Positions 11,837-24,010 of a stretch of 64,000 nucleotides of DNA are shown in pieces. Position 1 is the first letter of the stretch, and every line of letters begins with the position of its first letter. Location: positions 108,195 to 172,194 of the forward strand of contig BGZK01001312.1 in NCBI GenBank assembly GCA_005406025.1, given 5' to 3'. The notes beneath the pieces were generated by a model. That model had not been told where the DNA came from. It did no database searches and was given only the letters and a program-made list of their open reading frames with translations. Origin of the DNA: Eumeta japonica (taxonomy: Eukaryota; Arthropoda; Insecta; Lepidoptera; Psychidae). Both the position numbers and the translations under genes were made by a program.

Positions 11837-12839
11837 TGTGCTCCGGTGACCCGGCCTGCTGACGTATGGCGTCCATATTCTCGGTATGTGCCTGCAATTG
11901 TTCTTATTATATTGCAACTTATTGAACAATATAAATCCATCTATAGTGTAGATAATTAATAATAAATATAACGACTAGTCTTTATAAATAAACTCGCCAA
12001 TATTAATTGCAATTAGTACATATGAAATATAAAAAAGTTATTTGCACATTTTATTCTACTCGCAAGAGTTACTAATGTTACATTTTGTAGTTCTTCCTGT
12101 AAAATGAAAAAAAGTTTATATTTTAACACGTTTTTAAGCCATAAACTGAATGTAGATCTGAAATAAAATAATTAAAGGAATACAACTTTATTATTATTGA
12201 TGTAATCATTGTTGTTGGTAGAACTTATTATATCTATTTTGTGGCTAAACAATGGTAAGTTCACTACTTCCGTCTAATTATATACTGTGTATTTCGATAT
12301 TAAGAAAAAGAAGTTTTTAAATTGTGTTTATCCAAAAAATGATCTACGCCACTTTACTTAATATGTCACAATTATTATTTTAAAAATTTTTCTGCTCCGA
12401 AATATTTTAATTAAAATCCCACGCAATATGTTTTTATCCTGTAATTCTTGTGTATTTCAGTAGTGTGACATTTTTTGTTTTATTCAAAAAACATATGTTT
12501 GGTTGGTTGTTTGTTGTGACACTTTTATGCTTCTACCTAATGTTTGATTGGCTTGTTTAATACAGTATATCAGCAGAAATTACTGATATAGCATGTGGGT
12601 GCCAGAGTTAGAAGATGTTGACTTCGTTTGAAGTTATTGGACTTCGCTCATTATAGTTCACAATAAGTATAGATTAAATAGATAGCGAAATCGAGTGGTA
12701 TTACTATTATCGTATTCGGGTAACTTATGTTAAACGTGTGTGTTTTATTCCATTGTTGATTTACAGATAATTGATTTTTAACACAAATGTTCTTTTATGC
12801 AAAGCAGCAAAAACATACGAGCTACCGTAAAGCTGATAC
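11837..12839. other. Intergenic sequence
   Basis: AT-rich. No gene or named repeat seen. Confidence 0.5.
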
Positions 12840-13010
12840 TCATGACTTCCTATGGACACTCGCAACTCCATAGGAGTTACTAGTACAATGCTGACATTTT
12901 AGGAAGGAATAGGATATCTGATGGCGAAAGATGTGCGGAGATGGAGAGGAGAGTGGAGATAATGGAGGGGGAGTGAGCCACCGGAAGTCTCGCTCACCGG
13001 ACGAATGTAG
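12840..13010 (-). repeat. Pyrimidine-rich SINE-like repeat, minus-strand copy
   Basis: Read on the minus strand, it begins ccggtgagcgagacttccgg, continues with C/T-rich blocks and ends with 'aactcctatggagttgcgag' and 'tgtccatagg'. The 58436-58640 copy has the same block order on the plus strand. The 101-codon minus frame across it is explained by the repeat. Confidence 0.65.
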
Positions 13011-14570
13011 TCTGTGAGAATATATTAAGATGATACACCACTGGTTGAGACGTTCCAATTTCTTGTAGCTGCCAATTAGGCTAGAGTATGGCTCTACCAC
13101 ATCCAGTCGGTAAGTTATGTAGGCTTTCGATGTATAGATGTCCACAAGTCTGATCTAATATAATCAGAAATAAAACTCAATAGATTGGTGCCTCAATTTT
13201 GTATACTTCCAATAACACGTTCCATAAAATTTCTACATTCTCACATAGTAATCTACTCATCACAGACTACAATCTTTTCAGAATGTCCGACCGAGTAATT
13301 TTGACTAAATGCAATGACAAATTATTGAATGTAAACATTCATTCGTTCACGTAATATTATAATAAGCTTACAATATCGTGTTAAACGTAAATTTTTATTG
13401 TTTCTAATAGTTTAAATCAATAACCTTACAATTTTCAAACATCTTTGTCACTTATATTCTTAAGAGTCTTAAGTTTTGACTTACTAGTAGGTATGTGGTA
13501 CTCATAAACGGCACTCTGCCGATTTCTATGCCTCTCGACCGGCAGTAATCACTCTATAAGATTTTGAACTAGGCCTACTACATGCTTTATATAGAGAATA
13601 ATCTTGACAAAAGAGGTGCAACTAGAAAAATAACTAGTAAGACAAAGGACAAATAGGGGTATAGTCTTAAATTCAGATCATTGGAGTAAATTTCAGTCAC
13701 GCATTGAAGCTGACACCCACCTTTCTTTTGTCCTCAACTAAATGCCATACCAATTCTCGGGGCTTACATCGTTACAGCGTATTTTTTACATTCCGGGTAC
13801 GGGCGGAGCCTGCATCCGAAACAAGATCGGAAGAGGATGGAAAACGAAGTTGAGACTTTATGAAATCGATTTAAATAATGAAACGGTTTATGTTGTGTCT
13901 ACCGCTCACAAAAACTAATGTATAGGTCAATAAATAATGGAAGAGATTTTTAGAGCCCCTCGTTCTTGTCACAGGCGGTCGTAGAAAATGTGATGTCATA
14001 TTTTTAGCAATCATAAATTTAGGCATTATTAAATTAAAACGGCACATCCAAAATTATTTACATATTTGTATTTGAAATTTGTTTTTTATGAAGTCAACAA
14101 TTCTGAAGTTTTTATTAAAGTTGAATATTAGAATTTTAATATTCAGATTCATGTATGTGACCCGACAAAGCGTGTGACTCATCTCGCTCACTGTCACACG
14201 ATTTCACCCTTTATCAACTCCCGACCTGCCCTTAACGTGTGACGTAATTTATAGATGGACCCTCGTCGATAGAGCGGCAGGCAGCCTCGGAATAGGGAGT
14301 GGATAATCGCTTTATGTCACAAGAGGGCTCGAAGGCAAAAATAGTGTTGGGTAGCAAATGACCGTTTTCTCTACATGTTAAATGCTACTATAGCCATCTT
14401 GATAAAGTAAGACACGTACCGTTGTTAATTAAAATTTGTATGGCGGCGTTTAACCTATAAACACTACAGTTGTAGGGCTACGTACCTAAGTCCTTGGCCA
14501 GTTTCGATAATACATAATAATTTATCGCAACATAAACGAGCGAGGAACGTAATCGAAGTCGACGACGAAG
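13011..14570. other. Intergenic sequence
   Basis: No supported gene. Positions 14220-14300 are somewhat GC-richer, without an identifiable exon. Confidence 0.5.
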
Positions 14571-14581
14571 CTAAATGTTGT

Positions 14582-14823
14582 AATATAAATAGAACACCTC
14601 TTGGATAGGTGTCGCTTTGGACTGTTATCGCGGCTGTCTCGACGTGCAGTCACGTATTCACGTATCGCGTTGTAACGCGACGACTCGACGGAGGGCGCCG
14701 TGCACGTCGACGCGGATGGTGCGACGGATCGGGCCTATGCATCGGTCGATGGGAAAAGTTGGACTTTTTAGTATCCGGGTCTTGTGCCAGAAGCGCTCGA
14801 CACGGGCGAAAGCGAACTTTTAA
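14582..14823 (+). other. TATA-like site and CpG-rich short ORF
   Basis: A TATAAATAG sequence at about 14584 precedes a CpG-rich block (14620-14830). An ATG at 14716 opens 35 codons of very basic sequence ending at 14823. The layout resembles a promoter plus first exon. However, overlapping frames are also open, which is typical of chance in CpG-rich DNA. No family is recognised. Confidence 0.2.
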
Positions 14824-15204
14824 TATTTATAAGCTTTTACTAGCAGCGAAACTCGGCGTTGCTAGGGTTAAAATACATCGCATGTTTAATGGTATAAAAA
14901 ATATTTAAAGAATTTTTTAACGTAGATATTATAGATTTCTATCTTAAATATTGAGAGACTTATTTGACCATTAAACATACGGTCTATGTAGAGTATATAA
15001 AAATAATGAACTAATTAACGAATTGAAATAATTATAAGTTAAAATAAGAAACACCGTAATAAATGGAAAATTTATGTTTTATTTACAAAATTATTTACAT
15101 ATTACATTATACATATTACATACTACAAATTCATATACATATTACATATTATATTATACAATTACACTTTTTATTTTAGTTACTTTTATTTAAATTTCTT
15201 TTTA

Positions 15205-16830
15205 CAACACTTTGTTATAGATTATATTTATAGCTTTATTGTCTGGACTATAAATAAACAAAATTTTGAGGTGATCCTACTCGTGAGCATACGACGTATA
15301 ATTTTGGCCGTGTGCAAAGCATGGTTCCTTTAAGTCAACGCCCCAGTATTGGAATGTTTGGCCCTGTGCTTTGTTGATAGCCATGCTGTCAGCCAACTTC
15401 ACCGCGAATTGTAGGCGTTTAAAAGTAAAGGACAATCCATTTGGTATTAAAGGTAACCGTGGTATAAATACTATCTGTCATTTCTCTTTACCAGTCATCA
15501 TACTGACTTCGTTGATGTTATTTTTTGTTGTTTGATGCAGAGTCTCGTACCATTACACAGTTTCGGCGAGTCAGATTTCGCAATAAAATAATTGATGAAC
15601 CAACTTGTAACTAAAACTGTGTAATAGCATTCCTGGAACAATTAATGAATTTAAAAATTCAGTAGATAAATTGATGCTTTCTTGTTCATCAGTTATTGTT
15701 TGTATTAACGTGTAGATTTTCTCTTCTCCCACAGTCATTTCTTGGATGATGTTGTTGACGCCGTTGATAATGTCATTCTTCGTGACTGGAATAATTCGTT
15801 CGCGTAACGATTTTGAATTGGTATCAGTTTCAGTAATACTTGGATATGCTTCATTTATAAGTTGTTCCGGTGTTTGAACAACATTACAAATCTCATCAAT
15901 TAACGTGATTTGGCCAGTATTTTGGTCTATTAGATAGGTGCCCTCTCCTATTTGTAATAGTTTTTCAAAAAAATCTTCTGCCTTTTCATCTCCTGAAATT
16001 TGCGCCCTAATATTTGTGGTCAATTTAATTATTTTTACCTGTTCCTAGGTGACCGGCTTCTTTAAGCTAGCGTTAATTTCATCCACCGGCGTTGATTTCG
16101 AAATGACAGGTAGCGTTTGACGAAAATCGCCTGATAGCATTAACAATACACCTCCCATTACATTCGTGTTGTCGCGTAAATCTTGAAGTGTTCTATTGAG
16201 TGATTAAAGTAATTTTCTATGGGCCATTGTGTTTTCGTCCCATGTAATGGCTTTGCACTGTTTCAATATTTGTCCACGTGCTGATGATTTTGTGATGGCC
16301 CATACCGGTAATTGATAATCAGTTACATTTAATAGTAATTTTAAACCAGAGTGCGCTGTTCGTCCACCATCCATAAGTGTTGCCGCAATCCCAGATGATG
16401 CCAGGGCGAGAACAATTTCTTTATTTGCACGAATTTCACCTAGAATTAAAATTATCAAAAATTTTTTCTCTGTGCCGCCAGATACGTCTACAAATATTAT
16501 ACCACCTTGCTGTTTTTTATAATAATCCATTATTATATCATATGTTTGTTTTTGACTCTCAATTAATAAGGGTTTTATTTTGTTGGATGTAAAGCCTCAA
16601 TTCGTCGATATTATAATTTGTTTCTCTTAAAAATTCACTGTTCATAGCATCCAAATGACTTCGTTTAGGAGATTGAACACCTAGTTGTATTAACATTTGG
16701 TTAGATAATGCTAAACATTTATCTTCTATCAATATCAAAGCTTTGTTAAAAATTTCTTCTTTAAAATTAATTTCTAAGTCCAAGTTTTGTTGTCGTAGTT
16801 CAGCCAAGATGTCATCGCTCATGTATCCTC
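15205..16830 (-). pseudogene. Helitron PIF1-type helicase region, broken
   Basis: 16822-16559 gives SDDILAELRQQNLDLEINF, the pre-helicase segment. 16530-16204 carries the helicase core: Walker A is degraded to GGTEKK where GGTGKT is expected, followed by LALASSGIAATLMDGGRTAH. Walker B is WDENTMAH, where WDECTMAH is usual. A stop precedes the LSGDFRQTLPVI motif (about 16120-16150). 16023-15571 continues with LTTNIRAQISGD and the segment up to LNSLIVPGM. The last part (about 15440-15205) has MAINKAQGQT and CFAHGQ, the C-terminal helicase motifs. The lost Walker A residues alone would make it inactive. Confidence 0.9.
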
Positions 16831-17269
16831 GATATTTTAGCCATAGTCGATTTGGATTAGAAGGATTCCATGTCGTTAATATACTTGCAAATAGCTCACA
16901 AATTTGATTTGCTGTTGCCGTTTGGGCTACTTCATTTATAGCTAAGGGGCTATCTATAAAGTCACACGTTTAGGCGGTCAACGAAATGTGACAATGCGCG
17001 ACAAGGAGCAGGTCAAAAGCTATATGACGTCAAATCAGAAATACGAAAACGAAAAAAGGTTTATGTCTTTTGTTTTGTCCAATATTTAAAGTATTTTGAA
17101 CAAAAAAAAATTGTAGAAACTGCTGTTTTCTGAAAGCGATTCGCCAAATCGCTTCGTTGGTATTAATGTAACGACCCATTTGATACTGTACTATCTCATT
17201 ATGCTGGTTTTCTTTGGTTACCGTAAAAACAGCCATATCCACAGCCTCTATTAATATATTTGCATACAT
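16830..17269 (-). pseudogene. Helitron linker region with internal deletion
   Basis: The upper part reads VTKENQHNEIVQYQMGRYI, the conserved stretch just after the Rep tyrosines. After FRKQQFLQFF, at about 17100, similarity stops. It resumes at about 16935 with ELFASILTTWNPSNPNRLW, which in intact Helitrons lies a few hundred residues later. The intervening protein is missing, and about 160 bp of unrelated sequence sits at the junction (about 16940-17100). This is a deletion, possibly with filler DNA. Confidence 0.8.
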
Positions 17270-18610
17270 ACTTTATCGATTTTACAGAACTGCCGTATTC
17301 AACATTGATATGGGCATTGAACATTTTAGATAAAAGTGGATCATATAGAAGCACTCATCGATTGTTAACTTGAATTTCTTCATTGCCTCGTAATTTAATT
17401 TTAACCGTAAATCCGCCTTGTACTGGTGATAGACGTCTGTATTTTGGACATCCGTCTTCACCTGTTTTGTTCAAAAATGGCTTCAGATAACGTTTCGTAC
17501 ATTTTTCATCTTTCTTGCACGGAGAACTTCTATGTAGTTCACTACACGGGCCATGAACTATGTTTTTTACGATTATACTATAAAGATCAAGATCTTCTTC
17601 CAGGTTTGGAAACTCAGCCTTGATGATATCATCTACTTAATTTGGCTGAATTTTAATTTTTAAATCAAATTAAGTTGTGAGAATGTGGCTGTCCTCGTTT
17701 CTGCCATTCAATTGAAAACATCCAGCAAATAATAGTACCAATTATTTTATTTTTCACGATGGCGTCAATAAATTTGATTTGTGTTTGACGAAAAACTCGG
17801 GCAACAATATCATCGTCGATCGCTGGCCCTCTGTCCATATTGTAATTTTCTTTGATTTCCACCAATGGAAAATTACATGTAAATGTTATAAATGAATCTG
17901 GTCGGCCGTGTTTTCTGACATTAGTTCTTGAACATATCAACACATCTTGAACATATTCATGCATGTGACGTGAACTTTCAGTAAACGTAGATGGCGAGAT
18001 GACCAATTTTCCCATGTTATCGACGTTTCCATCATTTATCATATAGCATCTCTTAAATGGATGTATTCATCCGAACGTAATTTTCGTTGATTAGGGCGAA
18101 TAAATTCTAATTTTTCCGTCTCAATTTTAGCATAAATATCTACATTAAACTGGTCAAATAACTGCCGACAATTTAAAAAATGGTTATATTCACGATTTCT
18201 AGTCATAATTCGATAAGCATAAAATTGCATAGCTAATACTTTTTTGTTAGTTTCAACACCTGTAGCTGGATCGATTTTTTGGATATCGAATGTAGTGCAT
18301 CACTACGATATGTTGAAACACATCGTAGTTACGATACACTACAGTTTATCACGAGTTATCTACAGTTATAAATTGCAACGTACTTCTTCGGAAATACGTT
18401 GCAGTTTATTACTTCAGCGTTCAATAATAATATCAATATAATTACATTCGTTATCAACAATTACTACGGTAACTTCGTTCGTTTGAGGTGCGTTGAACCT
18501 TCGTTCGCGTTGAGCGGCTGGTATTTTATCTTCTCGAATAACTATTTTATAATTATCTGGAACCATTTGATCTAGAGAAGTCTTAAACACATTGATTACA
18601 TGAAGTAGAA
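17270..18610 (-). pseudogene. Helitron N-terminal and HUH Rep nuclease region, broken
   Basis: From about 18600 the text reads SLDQMVPDNYKIVIRED, then ERRFNAPQTNEVTVVIVD, then (18230) the MQFYAYRIM block typical of the Helitron-like N domain. A 5-nt insertion at about 18030-18036 creates a stop and a frame change after RDAI. The next block (18042-17665) contains the Rep motif FITFTCN and the metal-binding HUH motif as QPHSHNLI. A stop follows. Downstream frames give NIVHGPCSELHRSSPCKKD, FNAHINVEYGSSVKSIKYV and the YxxKY tyrosine motif (YVCKY, near 17260-17290). The catalytic residues are therefore still legible, but the frame is not intact. Confidence 0.9.
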
Positions 18611-19489
18611 CCTGTAATTTTTTTAATATTATCTCATTGTAGTCATGGCAATAATAACAAAATAATTATAAAATAGCAAAAGGATTGAAATGACATACTT
18701 AACAGTAATGAAAAATTTTAACCAGATAATATGGTATACAGAATGTGAAATCCTCTTTATTAATTATTATATATATTTATGTAACTATAATTAATATGAA
18801 CTGATTTCTCAGAATTAAGTCACTTTAGAAATGGTTTAAAATTGACAACACACCATTAACCGCAGAAAATCCTTGAAGCTGATAAAAAATGATATCTTCC
18901 TGTCCGCTTTCCTGATTGCCGGCTTAATCAGGATAATTCGCTCTGTTTCGTAATCATGCCAAACGAAGGAACCCATGGGAGATTTGTGGAGCGTCTAGAG
19001 TAAAATAATGGGGGGAGCACGAACACCACGTTCAGAAGTGATGGACACAACTGATAGATATATGCTTTTCTTCTTTTTCGAAGTGCCACTTTTAGACAAA
19101 ACTCAATGCAGATATTTCAATTTGGACACTTTCACGATCATAATTTCGGCTAAATATGGATCACTTCTTTTTGTGAAATCTTTCCCTTATCTCGGTTTTT
19201 CATTTCTTAAAAGGTATTTTAAAATAAAAATCCAAAACCAACATTCACATATGAATTAAAAAATGATTCATTTCTGACGTATGAAAAAAAGGTTAGTCGA
19301 TAAAAACGGGAGACGGATGAGAAATAAATAATTATTAGAACTAAATATATTAATAGCTAAAATATTAGACTACACATTATCGTAAGACGTAGTTCCATAT
19401 CAAATTATTAATTTACAAATATTCATCTCAATGGCAGTCTAATTACAGTTCAATAAAAATTCGCAAAAAGCTTCAAAATGTGTCTAATC
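18611..19489. other. Intergenic sequence
   Basis: AT-rich. The 83-codon frame at 19008-19259 shows no recognisable domain. Confidence 0.5.
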
Positions 19490-20512
19490 TTTTTAGGGTT
19501 CCGTACCTCAAAAGGAAAAAACGGAACCCTTATAGGATCACTTTGTTGTCCGTCTGTCCGTCCGTCCGTCCGTCTGTCAAGACCCTTTTTCTCAGGAACG
19601 CGTGGAGGTATGAAGCTGAAATTTATATCAATTACTCAGATCTACTGTCCCTTGAAGCTGTGAAAAAATCAAACTTCTAAGCCAACGCAATCAAAAGATA
19701 CAGCCGTTTATGCCGCAAATTTTCGACACTTGCAAGGGAATCAAAACCTACAGGGTGCTTCCCGTGAACTCAGAATCTTGAAATTTGGTACGAAGCAACG
19801 TCTTATAGCATAGATAAAGGAAAAATTACGAAAACCATAAATTTTTAGTTACATCACATAATATATTTTTTTTTTAATAATTTTAAACTTACTACCCATT
19901 TCCTCATAAACGCGTAGAGGTATTAAATTGATATTCATACCAAATACTCAGGTCTATAATACCTTTAAGCTGTAACAAAATCAAACTTCTATGTCAACGC
20001 AATCAAAAGAAACAGCAATTTAAGCTGCATATTTTGAAACTCGCAAGTACTCGCAAGGGAATCAAAACCTAAAGGGTACTTCCAGTCGACCTAGAATCTT
20101 GAAATTTGGCATGAAGCAACGTTTATAGCACACATAAAGGAAAAAATCCGAAAACCTTAAATTTTTAGTTACATTACAAAATATATATTTTTTAATAAAT
20201 ATAAACTTATTACTTTTTTCCTCATGAACGCGTAGAGCTATCAAGTTGAAATTCATATCAAATACTTAGATCTAATTGCCTTTAACCCGTGAAAAAAAAA
20301 TTCTAAGTCAACGCAAAAACGCAAAACGCAAAAGTACAACCATTGATACCGCATATTTTGAAACTCGCAACTACACGCAAGGGAATTAAAACCTAAAGAC
20401 CACTTCCCGTTGACATAGAATCTCGAAATTTGGTAAAACGAACTTTGTAAACCTTGCAGGTTTGTACGGAACCCTCGGTGCGCGAGTCCGACTCGCACTT
20501 GGCCGGTTTTTA
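19490..20512 (+). repeat. Near-complete 'GGGTTCCG hairpin ... cacttggccgg' element with three internal tandem units
   Basis: The 5' end has inverted arms GGGTTCCGT (19496-19504) and ACGGAACCC (19521-19529), then a (ccgt/ctgt) run at 19550-19578. Three tandem units of about 315 bp follow. Each opens with 'ctca-gaacgcgt-gagg', at 19588, 19902 and 20220. The 3' end is 'acggaaccctcggtgcgcgagtccgactcgcacttggccggttttt'-like (20467-20512); the full stretch is not repeated here. I recognise this as a very abundant lepidopteran non-coding repeat. Its class is unsettled to me. Short minus-strand frames across it are artefacts. Confidence 0.75.
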
Positions 20513-22379
20513 AAATGTCGTCTATTTAACGGTGTCAAAACTAACCAGATACAAACAGTGCAACGAAAAAGACTTTACTGCTAATTTTTACTTTTAAAAT
20601 ACGAAAAAAAAATTTTTCCCCGAGTTAATAATATTAAACTAGACAAAATTTCGTCCGATTTTTCCGACCTGGGACATTATTCTAAGATTATTTTCGACGA
20701 GACAACGACACAATGCGTACCACATGTCATCTGGATAAATTAAACGTCGCTCAAGTTTGATACGAAAACTCGGCCGCTTGCGCGCGGCGCTGCGTATTGA
20801 AAGTTATTCGAGGGAATCCTTTTCAATGCGAAGCTTTGCGCGTGATTTTTCAAAGCTCCATAAATCATATTTCTCCTTTATTTTCCGCGCTTCCGGGTTC
20901 CCGTACGAAAATTCCACGAAACGGAAACTTCGGATAGAGATTAGCTTTCCTTTATAAGACTGAAGTAAAATAAACGATTCAGCGTATTGGTTTGTTGAAA
21001 AATGAAACATTTATTTAAATACCATTATAAATATTAGTATGCCTATAAAAATAACATGCTTATTTAAAGGTTAAAAAATACAACTATTTCATACGTCTTT
21101 GTGTGATTCGGTACAATGGTGCAGAGACAAAATGAAACAAATTTGACTTCATATGGCTGTGGTCGACGTTACTTTACAAAAACCAGGTTTCTAAGAAAAG
21201 AAAATTAATATGATACTTGATTCTAATAAAAGTACAGCGAATAAAAAAATATTTATAATTTTTTTTTTCACTGATAACGCCTGGAACAACAGATCAACTT
21301 TGATAGATTTCATTTTCTCCAGGCGTAACAGGCTAATAATGTTAATAAAAACGGTTTAACCAATGAAATCAGTAGCAAGTTATTTGTTAATAACATAGAA
21401 AATTAATATTATACAGTTAACGTTACATAGAAAACATACTACCTGTTCTAAATAGAGATGTCCATTAGAATTATGAAGAGAGATGATGAATTATGAAAAG
21501 ACGTTTCATTACAAGTTGAAAAACATATCTTATTCATAAGTCACAAACATCGAATTGAGAACCTCCTCCTTCTTTTATGAAATCGGTTAAAAAGATGAAG
21601 AAATTTATTCTACGTCCAAGTGGCGATGCTGACAGTATACGAAAAATGATATATGAAACTTTAGATTATATAGGTTCAGAGAAATTTTAAACTTTATTCA
21701 AACTTTACATGTTTGTCAATTACATTGCGTTTGGATGTGGTTCGAGTTCAATTATCCTGTTAACAGAAATCGTATTACGATAGTGTCCCTATGTGTGCGA
21801 TGCGACAAGGCGTCGTGTTGCGCACGCGATGCGGAGAAATAACGTATTGCATCGCGGTGCACCTCCAACACGACGACTCTATATAGCTGATGAGAACAGC
21901 AGCCGACTACGACCAGTTTGGTAACTAGTATTATCTGTGACCGGACAGGGCGTGTTTTTCATTGGCATTTATCGAAGTCGTTCAACCAGAAACGACCCGA
22001 AACTGGCTAGCTTTCGTCCGTGACTCCGCGCATAGTGGACAACGAATGAATAATTCCATCTTTCATATCGAATGATCACTTCCCGATTATGAGTCCGGTC
22101 GCGGTCCCGCTCTTCGTTTTATTCTCGATGTAGACCCTGGCCCGCCTTCGATTCAAATCCGACGAATTAATTATCCTATACAAACCCACATCCTTACAAC
22201 GAAAATATATGTATTTTTTTTATCGCTCACGATTTCGATCCGGATCCTAGTCCCGATCATGATGCTGATCTCGGCCCGATGTTGAGCTTGACCCTCCCTT
22301 CAGTAATGCAGTTACCGATAATCATTTGGTATAAGTATTCGTTCCAAATTTGGGTGATCGAAGCCTCGAAAAAATTCTA
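20513..22379. other. Intergenic sequence
   Basis: No supported gene. 21790-21910 is CpG-rich and contains a TATATAG-like site at about 21880, so it could be an unassigned promoter. 22060-22310 contains degenerate GATC/CGAT-rich stretches. Confidence 0.45.
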
Positions 22380-22520
22380 GTATCTTTGTAAATTTAAGAA
22401 ACTGTATATTAGCCTGACGTATAAGCTATATTGTTGTAAAGTTTTATTGAAATCCGTTTAGTAGTTTTTGACTAAAAAAGTAACAAACGTTCATTCATCT
22501 CACAATATTTCGCATTCACA
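22380..22520 (+). repeat. RTE-like LINE 3' tail
   Basis: The text 'tgaaatccgtttagtagtttttg ... gtaacaaacgttcattcatc' is the widespread non-coding 3' tail of lepidopteran RTE-type elements. Related tails can be seen at about 30180-30260 and 58735-58850. Only the tail is present. Confidence 0.5.
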
Positions 22521-22915
22521 ATGTTACTACAATCACAGAAAGAGAATAAGATGCCTCACATATGTATTTCCAAATAAAAAAGTAAAGTAACTGATATGCG
22601 GGTGCAACGTACCAAGCGAGTACTTGCTTTGCACACTTCAACCAATGTCTCATATCGATCGAGAACAAAATCGATCGAGAAAAAAACAAAAGTTTTTTAT
22701 TTAGAGTTGTTGTTGCTGAGAACCAAAAACACATCTAATTTTCTTATAATAATAATCCTACTGTAAGTCTGCTCGACAACGCCGCTGTTCAAACGACACG
22801 TTAACGACTTCCTTCTTGCCTTTTATTAGGATTTCGTAGTTAACATAAACTTTTAAGCCCGTGAATTCTTATTATGATCATACTCTCAAACAATCAGCCC
22901 TCTTCTAAGTTCGCA

Positions 22916-22986
22916 TATTGTGACGGGAACTACGGATCCCTACACTGCACGCGGCCTGACACGCACTTTGCCAGTTTTATTGGGAC
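22916..22986 (+). repeat. 3' terminus of a 'cacttggccgg'-family element
   Basis: 'ctacggatccctacactgca' followed by 'cgcactttgccagtttta' is a variant of the family 3' end seen at 20467-20512 and 36310-36368. The 124-codon plus-strand frame 22874-23248 runs through this repeat and is therefore not called. Confidence 0.6.
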
Positions 22987-24004
22987 TTGCCGCACTCCTC
23001 TGCACCGCACCGCACCATACTGCGAATTTCGTAACAATTATTCTAGTGACATTCTCTTTAATATTGAAATGTATCCAATGACGCGACATTTAACCGCATC
23101 CTACCGCATATATCGGGATACTGCCTTCAGTGTTTTCACACTACGAACACATATTATGCAAAATTTTTATTCATCAAGAGTACATAAATTCTGTTTAAAC
23201 TATTTTTGGGTGTTGGTATGCAGACTAGAGCATAACTTTGATTTTTAAGCAGTTTATAAAATCGGTCACAGAATACCTCTTGTTCGCGAATCAATTATAG
23301 TTTACCGATTATTTTTCAAAGAAAAGCAGGAAATACCTTGAGATTTTATTGACTAAATGCACTTGAATACTTTAATTCGTTGATTTATTCAATAGATAAA
23401 GACCTTATCAATCCCTCGATAATAATTGCAAATAAATTTATGGATTTATGGATATTACAACAGGATTTAGATATTGGTAAAAGTTGTGACTACGTGACCT
23501 GCTCTTTCTCTAGAAAATACCAAGGACAGGAAAAACAATACGATTAAATATTTATGATTGTAATTGAAGTTGGCATTGACATCAAAACAACTACATATTG
23601 TGAACTTAGATAATAAAACGCTATTATAATTACTTAAATATAAGTATGACGCATTTTTTGTCATAAAATCTTGTTTGTTGCCTTTCAATGTGTAATTAAT
23701 GAAAATAAATTTAATAAGTAATAAAAATGCAATTAAGTAAATCTATATGCTATTTAGCTAATCTAGATAGATTTTTGACACGCTTTATAATATTTTTCCA
23801 CATTATTTTTGTATGTTTCTAAATAGTATAGTATCATTATAAATTCTCCGAAAACCGTCAGTTTATTTTTGTACGTTACATTGTAACTTGTATTTTTTTA
23901 TATTGATTATTTCTTAATAAGTAGATACATTGTTAAGAGAAAATGATGTACACAGTCAATACAAAAAAAAAACAAAGAAATCTTATTCTAAAAATTTTAT
24001 TTTC
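22987..24004. other. Intergenic sequence downstream of the DRC5 gene
   Basis: AT-rich, no gene seen. Confidence 0.5.
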
Positions 24005-24010
24005 TTTATT
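24005..24010 (-). terminator. Possible polyadenylation signal of the DRC5 gene
   Basis: AATAAA on the minus strand, about 465 bp past the stop codon at 24474. In DNA this AT-rich it may be chance, so the transcript end is uncertain. Confidence 0.3.

Larger units (their letters stand above)
15205..18610 (-). mobile_element. Decayed autonomous Helitron (Rep-helicase transposon)
   Basis: Reading from 18610 down to 15205, successive frames spell the Helitron RepHel protein in the correct order. First comes the N-terminal Helitron-like domain, then the HUH Rep nuclease, then a PIF1-type helicase up to its C-terminal motif. Many stops and frameshifts and a large internal deletion separate the pieces, so the copy is dead. 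Helitrons move by rolling-circle replication, usually inserting between A and T and ending in a hairpin plus CTRR. A possible 3' end on the minus strand is the CTAG followed by T near 14840; it is unverified. The pieces are annotated separately. Confidence 0.92.

Noticed and set aside
22874..23248. 124-codon plus-strand ORF
   Set aside because: It runs through a repeat 3' terminus (22916-22986), has no recognisable domain and no favourable start.
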